Source: Diorhabda sublineata (Eukaryota > Arthropoda > Insecta > Coleoptera > Chrysomelidae). Taken from it: a stretch of DNA of 64,000 nucleotides. The position numbers and the translations under genes were made by a program. Below are positions 24,660 to 36,158 of this stretch, piece by piece; the first letter of the stretch is position 1, and each line of letters begins with the position of its first letter. The stretch lies in assembly GCF_026230105.1 (NCBI RefSeq), contig NC_079475.1, positions 10,866,125 through 10,930,124 of the forward strand, in the 5' to 3' direction. The notes beneath the pieces were generated by a model. That model saw only the letters and a list, made by a program, of their open reading frames with translations. It was not told where the DNA came from and ran no database searches.

Positions 24660-27600
24660 TTGTATGATCGTAGTCGAATCTCAAGGATTCATGATAGATG
24701 TGTGCAGTCCTTAACGAGGCGTCTTTATGATCAAGCTTGGACTAATTTTTGGATCGCTCTGTTTGTTGGATAAAAAAAAATATTTCTTTGGTCAGAAGGC
24801 TTATTGTTTTTCAGAAACGTGTGAACTAAGTAGTCGAATCTCAAGGATTCATGATAGATGTGTGCAGGCCTTAACGAGGCGTCTTTATGTTCACGCTTGG
24901 ACTAATTTTTGGGTCGCTCTGTTTGTTGGATGTGTTTCTCTCATAAAAAAAATATTTCTTTGGTCAGAAGGCTTATTGTTTGTTAGATACGTTTGAACTA
25001 AGTAGTCGAATCTCAAGGATTCATGATAGATGTGTGCAGGCCTTAACGAGGCGTCTTTATGTTCACGCTTGGACTAATTTTTGGGTCGCTCTGTTTGTTG
25101 GATGTGTTTCTCTCATAAAAAAATATTTCTTTGGTCAGAAGGCTTATTGTTTGTTAGATACGTTTGAACTAAGTAGTCGAATCTCAAGGATTCATGATAG
25201 ATGTGTGCAGGCCTTAACGAGGCGTCTTTATGTTCACGCTTGGACTAATTTTTGGGTCGCTCTGTTTGTTGGATGTGTTTCTCTCATAAAAAAAATATTT
25301 CTTTGGTCAGAAGGCTTATTGTTTGTTAGATACGTTTGAACTAAGTAGTCGAATCTCAAGGATTCATGATAGATGTGTGCAGGCCTTAACGAGGCGTCTT
25401 TATGTTCACGCTTGGACTAATTTTTGGGTCGCTCTGTTTGTTGGATGTGTTTCTCTCATAAAAAAAATATTTCTTTGGTCAGAAGGCTTATTGTTTGTTA
25501 GATACGTTTGAACTAAGTAGTCGAATCTCAAGGATTCATGATAGATGTGTGCAGGCCTTAACGAGGCGTCTTTATGTTCACGCTTGGACTAATTTTTGGG
25601 TCGCTCTGTTTGTTGGATGTGTTTCTCTCATAAAAAAAATATTTCTTTGGTCAGAAGGCTTATTGTTTGTTAGATACGTTTGAACTAAGTAGTCGAATCT
25701 CAAGGATTCATGATAGATGTGTGCAGGCCTTAACGAGGCGTCTTTATGTTCACACTTGGACTAATTTTTGGGTCGCTCTGTTTGTTGGATGTGTTTCTCT
25801 CATAAAAAAAAATATTTCTTTGGTCAGAAGGCTTATTGTTTTTCAGAAACGTGTGAACTAAGTAGTCGAATCTCAAGGATTCATGATAGATGTGTGCAGT
25901 CCTTAACGAGGCGTCTTTATGATCAAGCTTGGACTAATTTTTGGATCGCTCTGTTTGTTGGATAAAAAAAAAATATTTCTTTGGTCAGAAGGCTTATTGT
26001 TTTTCAGAAACGTGTGAACTAAGTAGTCGAATCTCAAGGATTCATGATAGATGTGTGCAGGCCTTAACGAGGCGTCTTTATGTTCACGCTTGGACTAATT
26101 TTTGGGTCGCTCTGTTTGTTGGATGTGTTTCTCTCATAAAAAAAAATATTTCTTTGGTCAGAAGGCTTATTGTTTTTCAGAAACGTGTGAACTAAGTAGT
26201 CGAATCTCAAGGATTCATGTTAGATGTGTGCAGGCCTTAACGAGGCGTCTTTATGTTCACGCTTGGACTAATTTTTGGGTCGCTCTGTTTGTTGGATGTG
26301 TTTCTCTCATAAAAAAAATATTTCTTTGGTCAGAAGGCTTATTGTTTGTTAGATACGTTTGAACTAAGTAGTCGAATCTCAAGGATTCATGATAGATGTG
26401 TGCAGGCCTTAACGAGGCGTCTTTATGTTCACACTTGGACTAATTTTTGGGTCGCTCTGTTTGTTGGATGTGTTTCTCTCATAAAAAAAAATATTTCTTT
26501 GGTCAGAAGGCTTATTGTTTTTCAGAAACGTGTGAACTAAGTAGTCGAATCTCAAGGATTCATGATAGATGTGTGCAGGCCTTAACGAGGCGTCTTTATG
26601 TTCACGCTTGGACTAATTTTTGGGTCGCTCTGTTTGTTGGATGTGTTTCTCTCATAAAAAAAATATTTCTTTGGTCAGAAGGCTTATTGTTTGTTAGATA
26701 CGTTTGAACTAAGTAGTCGAATCTCAAGGATTCATGATAGATGTGTGCAGGCCTTAACGAGGCGTCTTTATGTTCACGCTTGGACTAATTTTTGGGTCGC
26801 TCTGTTTGTTGGATGTGTTTCTCTCATAAAAAAAATATTTCTTTGGTCAGAAGGCTTATTGTTTGTTAGATACGTTTGAACTAAGTAGTCGAATCTCAAG
26901 GATTCATGATAGATGTGTGCAGGCCTTAACGAGGCGTCTTTATGTTCACGCTTGGACTAATTTTTGGGTCGCTCTGTTTGTTGGATGTGTTTCTCTCATA
27001 AAAAAAATATTTCTTTGGTCAGAAGGCTTATTGTTTTTCAGAAACGTGTGAACTAAGTAGTCGAATCTCAAGGATTCATGATAGATGTGTGCAGGCCTTA
27101 ACGAGGCGTCTTTATGTTCACGCTTGGACTAATTTTTGGGTCGCTCTGTTTGTTGGATGTGTTTCTCTCATAAAAAAAATATTTCTTTGGTCAGAAGGCT
27201 TATTGTTTGTTAGATACGTTTGAACTAAGTAGTCGAATCTCAAGGATTCATGATAGATGTGTGCAGGCCTTAACGAGGCGTCTTTATGTTCACGCTTGGA
27301 CTAATTTTTGGGTCGCTCTGTTTGTTGGATGTGTTTCTCTCATAAAAAAAATATTTCTTTGGTCAGAAGGCTTATTGTTTGTTAGATACGTTTGAACTAA
27401 GTAGTCGAATCTCAAGGATTCATGATAGATGTGTGCAGGCCTTAACGAGGCGTCTTTATGTTCACGCTTGGACTAATTTTTGGGTCGCTCTGTTTGTTGG
27501 ATGTGTTTCTCTCATAAAAAAAATATTTCTTTGGTCAGAAGGCTTATTGTTTTTCAGAAACGTGTGAACTAAGTAGTCGAATCTCAAGGATTCATGATAG

Positions 27601-30600
27601 ATGTGTGCAGGCCTTAACGAGGCGTCTTTATGTTCACGCTTGGACTAATTTTTGGGTCGCTCTGTTTGTTGGATGTGTTTCTCTCATAAAAAAAATATTT
27701 CTTTGGTCAGAAGGCTTATTGTTTGTTAGATACGTTTGAACTAAGTAGTCGAATCTCAAGGATTCATGATAGATGTGTGCAGGCCTTAACGAGGCGTCTT
27801 TATGTTCACGCTTGGACTAATTTTTGGGTCGCTCTGTTTGTTGGATGTGTTTCTCTCATAAAAAAAATATTTCTTTGGTCAGAAGGCTTATTGTTTTTCA
27901 GAAACGTGTGAACTAAGTAGTCGAATCTCAAGGATTCATGATAGATGTGTGCAGGCCTTAACGAGGCGTCTTTATGTTCACGCTTGGACTAATTTTTGGG
28001 TCGCTCTGTTTGTTGGATGTGTTTCTCTCATAAAAAAAATATTTCTTTGGTCAGAAGGCTTATTGTTTGTTAGATACGTTTGAACTAAGTAGTCGAATCT
28101 CAAGGATTCATGATAGATGTGTGCAGGCCTTAACGAGGCGTCTTTATGTTCACGCTTGGACTAATTTTTGGGTCGCTCTGTTTGTTGGATGTGTTTCTCT
28201 CATAAAAAAAATATTTCTTTGGTCAGAAGGCTTATTGTTTGTTAGATACGTTTGAACTAAGTAGTCGAATCTCAAGGATTCATGATAGATGTGTGCAGGC
28301 CTTAACGAGGCGTCTTTATGTTCACGCTTGGACTAATTTTTGGGTCGCTCTGTTTGTTGGATGTGTTTCTCTCATAAAAAAAATATTTCTTTGGTCAGAA
28401 GGCTTATTGTTTTTCAGAAACGTGTGAACTAAGTAGTCGAATCTCAAGGATTCATGATAGATGTGTGCAGGCCTTAACGAGGCGTCTTTATGTTCACGCT
28501 TGGACTAATTTTTGGGTCGCTCTGTTTGTTGGATGTGTTTCTCTCATAAAAAAAATATTTCTTTGGTCAGAAGGCTTATTGTTTGTTAGATACGTTTGAA
28601 CTAAGTAGTCGAATCTCAAGGATTCATGATAGATGTGTGCAGGCCTTAACGAGGCGTCTTTATGTTCACGCTTGGACTAATTTTTGGGTCGCTCTGTTTG
28701 TTGGATGTGTTTCTCTCATAAAAAAAATATTTCTTTGGTCAGAAGGCTTATTGTTTTTCAGAAACGTGTGAACTAAGTAGTCGAATCTCAAGGATTCATG
28801 ATAGATGTGTGCAGGCCTTAACGAGGCGTCTTTATGTTCACGCTTGGACTAATTTTTGGGTCGCTCTGTTTGTTGGATGTGTTTCTCTCATAAAAAAAAT
28901 ATTTCTTTGGTCAGAAGGCTTATTGTTTGTTAGATACGTTTGAACTAAGTAGTCGAATCTCAAGGATTCATGATAGATGTGTGCAGGCCTTAACGAGGCG
29001 TCTTTATGTTCACGCTTGGACTAATTTTTGGGTCGCTCTGTTTGTTGGATGTGTTTCTCTCATAAAAAAAATATTTCTTTGGTCAGAAGGCTTATTGTTT
29101 GTTAGATACGTTTGAACTAAGTAGTCGAATCTCAAGGATTCATGATAGATGTGTGCAGGCCTTAACGAGGCGTCTTTATGTTCACGCTTGGACTAATTTT
29201 TGGGTCGCTCTGTTTGTTGGATGTGTTTCTCTCATAAAAAAAATATTTCTTTGGTCAGAAGGCTTATTGTTTGTTAGATACGTTTGAACTAAGTAGTCGA
29301 ATCTCAAGGATTCATGATAGATGTGTGCAGGCCTTAACGAGGCGTCTTTATGTTCACGCTTGGACTAATTTTTGGGTCGCTCTGTTTGTTGGATGTGTTT
29401 CTCTCATAAAAAAAATATTTCTTTGGTCAGAAGGCTTATTGTTTGTTAGATACGTTTGAACTAAGTAGTCGAATCTCAAGGATTCATGATAGATGTGTGC
29501 AGGCCTTAACGAGGCGTCTTTATGTTCACGCTTGGACTAATTTTTGGGTCGCTCTGTTTGTTGGATGTGTTTCTCTCATAAAAAAAAATATTTCTTTGGT
29601 CAGAAGGCTTATTGTTTTTCAGAAACGTGTGAACTAAGTAGTCGAATCTCAAGGATTCATGATAGATGTGTGCAGGCCTTAACGAGGCGTCTTTATGTTC
29701 ACGCTTGGACTAATTTTTGGGTCGCTCTGTTTGTTGGATGTGTTTCTCTCATAAAAAAAAATATTTCTTTGGTCAGAAGGCTTATTGTTTGTTAGATACG
29801 TTTGAACTAAGTAGTCGAATCTCAAGGATTCATGATAGATGTGTGCAGGCCTTAACGAGGCGTCTTTATGTTCACGCTTGGACTAATTTTTGGGTCGCTC
29901 TGTTTGTTGGATGTGTTTCTCTCATAAAAAAAATATTTCTTTGGTCAGAAGGCTTATTGTTTGTTAGATACGTTTGAACTAAGTAGTCGAATCTCAAGGA
30001 TTCATGATAGATGTGTGCAGGCCTTAACGAGGCGTCTTTATGTTCACGCTTGGACTAATTTTTGGGTCGCTCTGTTTGTTGGATGTGTTTCTCTCATAAA
30101 AAAAATATTTCTTTGGTCAGAAGGCTTATTGTTTGTTAGATACGTTTGAACTAAGTAGTCGAATCTCAAGGATTCATGATAGATGTGTGCAGGCCTTAAC
30201 GAGGCGTCTTTATGTTCACGCTTGGACTAATTTTTGGGTCGCTCTGTTTGTTGGATGTGTTTCTCTCATAAAAAAAAATATTTCTTTGGTCAGAAGGCTT
30301 ATTGTTTGTTAGATACGTTTGAACTAAGTAGTCGAATCTCAAGGATTCATGATAGATGTGTGCAGGCCTTAACGAGGCGTCTTTATGTTCACGCTTGGAC
30401 TAATTTTTGGGTCGCTCTGTTTGTTGGATGTGTTTCTCTCATAAAAAAAATATTTCTTTGGTCAGAAGGCTTATTGTTTTTCAGAAACGTGTGAACTAAG
30501 TAGTCGAATCTCAAGGATTCATGATAGATGTGTGCAGGCCTTAACGAGGCGTCTTTATGTTCACGCTTGGACTAATTTTTGGGTCGCTCTGTTTGTTGGA

Positions 30601-31050
30601 TGTGTTTCTCTCATAAAAAAAATATTTCTTTGGTCAGAAGGCTTATTGTTTTTCAGAAACGTGTGAACTAAGTAGTCGAATCTCAAGGATTCATGATAGA
30701 TGTGTGCAGGCCTTAACGAGGCGTCTTTATGTTCACGCTTGGACTAATTTTTGGGTCGCTCTGTTTGTTGGATGTGTTTCTCTCATAAAAAAAAATATTT
30801 CTTTGGTCAGAAGGCTTATTGTTTGTTAGATACGTTTGAACTAAGCTGTTTAATCTCTAATCAAATTTTCCTCTCAGCCTCTCGTTGTCTGTATGATCGT
30901 AGTCGGATCTCAAGGATTCATGATAGATGTGTCCAAGCATTAACGGGGCATGTTTATGATCACGCTTGGATTAATTTTTGGGTCGCTCTGTTTGTTGTGT
31001 ATGTGTTTCTCTTATAAAAAAAATATTTCTTTGGTCAGATTACTTTTTCA
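24660..31050. repeat. 172-bp satellite array, about 36 units plus a diverged end unit
   Basis: Counting the start phrase TAGTCGAATCTCAAGGATTC gives about 36 canonical units of 171-173 bases from 24671. Length varies mainly in an A7-A9 run. Two shorter units (starting 24671 and 25863) lack about 12 bases, 'TGTGTTTCTCTCAT'. Units are nearly identical and fall into two classes by their junction: type A (TTTGTTAGATACGTTTGAAC) and type B (TTTTTCAGAAACGTGTGAAC). A diverged final unit spans about 30888-31050; it and the first unit are both preceded by TGTATGATCGTAGTCG. Each unit holds a GAATC/GATTC stem. Reading frames across units begin at TTG rather than ATG, and 172 is not a multiple of three, so coding is unlikely. 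Confidence 0.97.
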
Positions 31051-31278
31051 GAAGCTTCGAATCGGTATTGTAGAAATTTTTTTACGCGTTTCCTTACGTA
31101 GAAATATTTATCATATGTTGATTCACCCACCTTTTTCCCATAGATATGATTGATATATCTGAGTATTTTTTATTATTGTATATCACGTTATCAATAACTA
31201 ACAAGTCGTTATCTTTCGTTTGATGAAATAATCGATTGTACAATTATTATTGGTTTTATAGGTTGTTTAGAGTATTTG

Positions 31279-31286
31279 TATAAAAA
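31279..31286 (+). promoter_or_regulatory. TATA-like box upstream of the proposed kst first exon
   Basis: TATAAAAA about 64 bases before the ATG at 31343 and about 230 bases after the end of the satellite array. In such AT-rich DNA this motif is weak evidence on its own. Confidence 0.2.
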
Positions 31287-31342
31287 AAATCTCAACATAC
31301 GTCTGTGTATTGTGCATCTAATGCGGAATTTATGCGTTAAAA

Positions 31343-31361
31343 ATGTCAAGAAAACCCTATG
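31343..31361 (+). CDS. kst: Proposed first coding exon of kst (19 bases)
   Basis: ATG TCA AGA AAA CCC TAT G followed by a strong donor GTAAGC. ATG is preceded by AAAA, a favourable insect context, and by an in-frame TAA at 31319-31321. The exon ends one base into a codon, which is exactly the carry needed by the kst exon at 47129. The join encodes MSRKPYVGNVHYEPRPDP followed by GYQRRSN and then the MSQRDEV start. The intron would be 15.8 kb. This is inference from phase and sequence; the alternative is that kst starts at 47185 and this match is chance. Confidence 0.45.
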
Positions 31362-31819
31362 GTAAGCTAACTGTTAAATACTTTTTATGATTGTTTATTT
31401 TCGGTGACGTTATGCTTTTACTTTACATTACTAATTTAGATAAGGAAAATCATAAGACGAAGGCGTGATTTCAATTTTATGTTCGTGGAAATATTGTTAA
31501 TTCGTAAAATAATAAGTTCTAAAAATACTCACTTTCCTAAGATTTCTTAGAATTTCGAATGACTCGTTTCCTTATGACTATTTCCAGTCTGTTCCTATCT
31601 TATTACAAATGATCTTGGAATTACTACGAATAATCTATATACTCTATGTCCTTGTTTCTTACCGTGAGATCCACGCCCCACAGGAGTGCAATTTGATTGT
31701 AAAGGAGGCAATTCGAAAATTGAGTCGACACGAGGTTAAATCTTTTCTTCTTGGCCGTTTATGCCAAAATTGAAACAAAAATGCTATTTCTTAAATAATT
31801 GCGGCCAATAAATATTATA

Positions 31820-32180
31820 AATATAAATTTTTGGCGTTAACCTCCCTGTAATAAACGAAAGATTCCTCGTGTATTCCTGGATGTTTTAAAATCTCGCTAA
31901 ACCAAACCAAAACATCAATTTTTTGGCGTTAACCTCCCTGCAGTAGAAGACAAACTCCTGGTGTAGTCCTGGATGTTTTAAAATCTCGCTAAACCAAACC
32001 AAAACATCAATTTTTTGGCGTTAACCTCCCTGCAGTAGAAGACAGACTCCTGGTGTAGTCCTGGATGCTTTAAAATCTCGCTAAACCAAACCAAAACATC
32101 AATTTTTTGGCGTTAACCTCCCTGCAGTAGACAAAAGATTCCTCGTGTACTCCTGGATGCTTTAAAATCTCGCTGAACAA
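31820..32180. repeat. 92-bp tandem repeat, four copies
   Basis: The phrase TTGGCGTTAACCTCCCTG recurs at 31833, 31925, 32017 and 32109 (position of GGCG), an exact 92-base period, with intervening 'CTGGATG.TTTAAAATCTCGCT' and 'AACCAAACCAAAACATCAA'. A fragment of LTR-like sequence (31665-31735) lies just before. The TTGGCG start resembles a retroelement primer-binding site, so the repeat may derive from an LTR element leader. Confidence 0.8.
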
Positions 32181-32340
32181 CGCAGTTGTTTGTATTTGAA
32201 TCAAAGAACTTCAATTTATGAGGCGATTCGTGAAGAAGCTGTGGTCCGATGATGCTTACCAAAAAGAAGAAACTCGCTGGGATGTTTCAACCAATATTAG
32301 TGGATTTGTCTGATATATCAAATGTGTAAAAAAATTATTT

Positions 32341-32523
32341 TTATCGTTTGTACCTTCATATTTAGCTGAAACTGGATTTAATTCTGTGAATGATTTACTG
32401 GTGAAAAAAAAAAGAAAACGGCTGGATATAACAGAACGGGGAGACTTGAAACTGAAGCTAATCAAATTGGAACCTAACATAAAATCTCTGAATAGCAAGT
32501 ATCAAGCACTAGGATCTCACTAA
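32341..32523 (+). pseudogene. hAT transposase C-terminus (ZBED5/FAM200-like)
   Basis: Sixty codons and TAA in one frame: LSFVPSYLAETGFNSVNDLL, then KRLDITERGDLKLKLIKLEP, ending in GSH. This is the hAT C-terminal dimerisation region in the form seen in ZBED5/SCAND3-like proteins (CE/AETGFS, then the R-x-x-L basic block). The upstream catalytic part is absent or unreadable, so only a dead tail remains. Confidence 0.8.
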
Positions 32524-32845
32524 ATTCAAAATATTAAATTATTATAGAAAAAATCTTTATCATTCTCATTTCGAACATGAGTTTTTCATTATATGTTTTG
32601 AAAATTTACTTATTGATTTTTGTTAAGAATTTCCTAGTAATTTCTCCCTTAAACCCATAATTTAAGTTTCTTAGTTGAACAATTCATATTTTTAATATTA
32701 AAAATTATGAATATGTTACATAGGGTCATAAGAATTTTAGAAGGGCTTGGGTGGGGCATGGCACAAATAGGGTTTGGAAGAACTGCTCTATGTTTTCGTA
32801 TTTTCTTTATTGAACTTTGAGGTCTTAGTATTCACAATAAATGTA

Positions 32846-32920
32846 CAAGGTGTGGCTTTTAAGTAACGAAATTTGTGATAAAATATTTTATTTCGGTATT
32901 AATACGTATCGTAAACCACG
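32846..32920 (+). mobile_element. Mariner left terminal fragment
   Basis: TACAAGGTGTGGCTTTTAAGTAACG is a mariner end closely similar to the left end of the element at 35707 (CAAGGTGGGCTATTAAGTAAGGAG). No matching right end or transposase is recognisable downstream. Confidence 0.45.
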
Positions 32921-34399
32921 TAACTTTTTTTCTTATATCAAATTTTTATACCATTAGATACATAATTTCTGTACGCATCTAATGAAAATACTCGTGAAGG
33001 CTTTCAAAAATCCGATACAATTTAAAAGTCTAAATAGAAAACATCCAGACCAGCATTTTTTTAAAGCTAACCGCATTCGATACCAATTTACTTCTTTCTT
33101 CAATTAATTTTTTCCAAATTTGGTATCTGGCCCCTATTTCTATCATTTATTTAAAAAAAAAACATCTAAAGCTTTTATTCAATTTCTTTCATCGTTTAAA
33201 GATTCAAATTTTTGTGTTAATTGTAAATTTTGGTGCTTTGGAAGTTTTTTGATGCACCAGTTTCCGATCGTGAATCAACTTCAACATTTTCTCGGTTATC
33301 TTAAACCACTCAAAAAACAAGTGAACGTGACAAACATTCATTGTCATACACTTTCAATAAATTATAAGTTTCAGTTGGAGTTTTCCCAAGTTTCATGTGA
33401 AATATTACAATTCGTTGCTCTATATAAATGAAGGTCACGATTACACTGGTTTGTCTATAGATAGACATCGCATTCGAAGGAGTAGGTTTCAGATGTACTT
33501 TTCTGAAGCAGGGCAAGTCTCATTTCTTAATAACCATATCTCGTATAGGCATCTATTTGTTAAGTATTGTGTAATATCCGTTTTAATTAGCTCTTTGTCG
33601 TCTATTATTTCTGTGCAAAATTTTGGGAACACAAGTTTTACTAACTCCAAGTATCTAATCCTCAGATATTCCTGATTTTGGTTTTCCTTGTACACCGTGA
33701 CTTACCCTCTTCTTGGAACAATTTAAAACTATGTGTGGTCGAGCGACTGCCTACCTGCCGTTGTAACCTAGTAGATTTGGGCATCTATCTCTTGATCTAA
33801 TTGATTTAACGAGCTATTTAAACGTCTCTCCTCAATAAAGTATCCATACATTCTATAGCCAAACAATCCCTTTTTAAAGCATCTTAATCCAGCAGAGAAA
33901 ATGATCCCGATTTTAGTGCCAACAAAAATCAATCAAATATTAAAAATTCCTCTCCAAAAACTATCAGAAAAAGCATTTGATTCGAGAAACCCAGCGAAAA
34001 ATTTTACGACCTGCTTCTAGAAAAGCGGTAGCAAACCCGCAACAGAATTCTGTCTAGAAAATATATTAGCAGAATGTCACATCAGTAATTTCTAGAATTT
34101 CACTTTTTTGTTTTTATATTAAGCCTACTTTAATTTTTTTTTTGATAAATGATATAGATTAAATTTATCTTAATATGTTGATGATTATGCACCTTCATTA
34201 CCTTGATATCGTTAATCTCAATAGATAAAATTATCTTATTTTCGAATTATTTTGCTAAAAACCAGAGTGAATGACATCATAAATATGACGCCATGTTAAA
34301 CTTGATATGCCGCCATATTTTACTGGCAACAAAAGTCTCAGTTAGTCAGGATTTTCTCTGAACAAAACTTCACCAAATTTCATAACTTATGTTTATATA
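32921..34399. other. No gene recognised
   Basis: AT-rich sequence with several short open stretches on both strands that overlap each other and show no family resemblance. Confidence 0.5.
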
Positions 34400-34990
34400 A
34401 TGATTCTGTCTCTCCCTCTCTCTGTCCATCATTTTGTCTCTCTGTCTATCATTCTGTCTCTCCCTCTCTCTGTCTATCATTCTGTCTCTCTGTCTATCAT
34501 TCCGTCTCTCCCTCTCTCTGTCTATCATTCTGTCTCTCTGTCTATCATTCCGTCTCTCCCTCTCTCTGTCTATCATTCTGTCTCTCCCTCTCTCTGTCTA
34601 TCATTCTGTCTCTCCCTCTCTCTGTCTATCATTCTGTCTCTCTGTCTATCATTCTGTCTCTCCCTCTCTCTGTCTATCATTCCGTCTCTCCCTCTCTCTG
34701 TCTATCATTCTGTCTCTCTGTCTATCATTCTGTCTCTCCCTCTCTCTGTCTATCATTCTGTCTCTCCCTCTCTCTGGCTATCATTCTGTCTCTCCCTCTC
34801 TCTGTCTATCATTCTGTCTCTCTGTCTATCATTCCGTCTCTCCCTCTCTCTGTCTATCATTCTGTCTCTCCCTCTCTCTGTCTATCATTCTGTCTCTCCC
34901 TCTCTCTGTCTATCATTCTGTCTCTCTGTCTATCATTCTGTCTCTCCCTCTCTCTGTCTATCATTCTCCCTCTCTCTCTTTCTCTCCCTT
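34400..34990. repeat. Pyrimidine minisatellite of 28- and 20-bp units
   Basis: Units are CTGTCTCTCCCTCTCTCTGT plus CTATCATT (28 bases), and a shorter form CTGTCTCTCTGTCTATCATT (20 bases) lacking the CCCTCTCT piece. They alternate irregularly for almost 600 bases. Long open frames on both strands here are low-complexity artefacts. The strand bias (pure CT with ATCAT) could allow triplex-type structures. Confidence 0.95.
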
Positions 34991-35500
34991 CCTCTCACTC
35001 TCTCTCTATTCAATAGTCCCACCTGGTATATAGATGATTTTTGGATTTAATACAACACGGTATGTTTACCAAGATTTAAAAAGCACCAGCAAATAGTTTA
35101 ATGACCCCAAAAATTTGAACATATTAAACAAAACATTCTTATTTTTTTGTCAAAGCGTGTTTGTAAAACAACGCTTCTATTTATTGTTTTCTTTCATGCT
35201 AAAACAAAACGTTTTTATTAAACAAACCCATTATCATGCCATTTAAAAATTAACAAATAATTACGATGTAAAAACTTTAACCGTTGCAGATTCAAATACG
35301 TCTGACCTTGCTAAAAGCAACTGAACACAAACCATTTTCATATCTTTAAGGGTATCCTCGTAAAATAATAATTTATAAGGGTCTGCAACGGTCAAATTTT
35401 ATACAAAAAAATTAATAACTCAAAAAGTATGGATTTTTCGAAAAAAGTTTTTAGACAAAAGTATACTAAATTTTATGTAGATTTCAAAAATGTATCAATA

Positions 35501-35691
35501 TACAGGGTGTTCTATTTTAAATAACAAAGTTACAGTCGACTCCTGGCAGAACCGAAAGTCGGCCATCTTTGAAAATATTTTAGTTAAAAAGATTGTATCC
35601 GTAAACCCAAACATAGAAATTTTCATGATTTTACTATAAGTATTTTACTATATATATACAGATAGTTTTAACTCTCGTAGAACACCCTGTA
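35501..35691. mobile_element. 191-bp MITE, TACAGGGTGTTCTA termini
   Basis: Perfect 14-base terminal inverted repeats (TACAGGGTGTTCTA at 35501-35514 and its inverse at 35678-35691) are flanked by TA on both sides. No coding capacity. Similar CAGGGTG ends recur near 3380 and 24098 as single ends. The TA target fits the Tc1/mariner superfamily. Confidence 0.8.
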
Positions 35692-35706
35692 TACATATCA
35701 AATATA

Positions 35707-36158
35707 CAAGGTGGGCTATTAAGTAAGGAGACTAGCACTGCTACATAAAAAAGTAGGCATGCGCCAAAGACTGTAGCCTTGAGCATATTTCTTCGAATGC
35801 GACGTCTACCGTGTCCGTAGACCAACCAGTGTAGCCGTCGTCTTCGTTTGTATAGGGGCTGAAACTATTTCTTTTGAAAATTTTCATAGTGTGCTTTCAC
35901 TTAGTTCAGCGCAATCTTTATCATCTTGAAAACTTTGTCTACTGTAGTAAATTCTTTTCTAAAGAAGAACGAATGCATGTTCGTTCGAAGTCTTCCTTCC
36001 ATTCCGATTGAGGAATGGAAAAAATGCTTCATTTGGTTCAAACACATGCGAAGTTAATTTATCTTAATGGAAAATATTTTAGAAAACAATAAAACCTTAT
36101 CAAAATTGAAAATATTTGTTTCTATTTGTCTATCTCAAAACTTAAGTAGCAACCCTCG
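35707..36158 (+). mobile_element. Internally deleted mariner relic
   Basis: The left end CAAGGTGGGCTATTAAG and the right end, inverse of CGAGGGTTGCTACTTAAG, are each next to TA. The last part reads as a mariner transposase C-terminus (IEEWKKCFIWFKHM, then LNGKYF). Most of the transposase is missing, leaving about 450 bases. It abuts the MITE at 35501-35691. Confidence 0.75.

Noticed and set aside
24671..30673. CRISPR array
   Set aside because: Whole unit repeats with no variable spacers, in a eukaryotic genome.
24980..31017. Dozens of 62-86 codon reading frames through the satellite
   Set aside because: They repeat because the DNA repeats, begin mostly at TTG rather than ATG, and the 172-base period shifts frame each unit. 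No sign of selection on protein.
34370..35050. Reading frames of 199-216 codons on the plus strand and 68 on the minus strand
   Set aside because: Products of the CT-rich minisatellite; pure low complexity in every frame.
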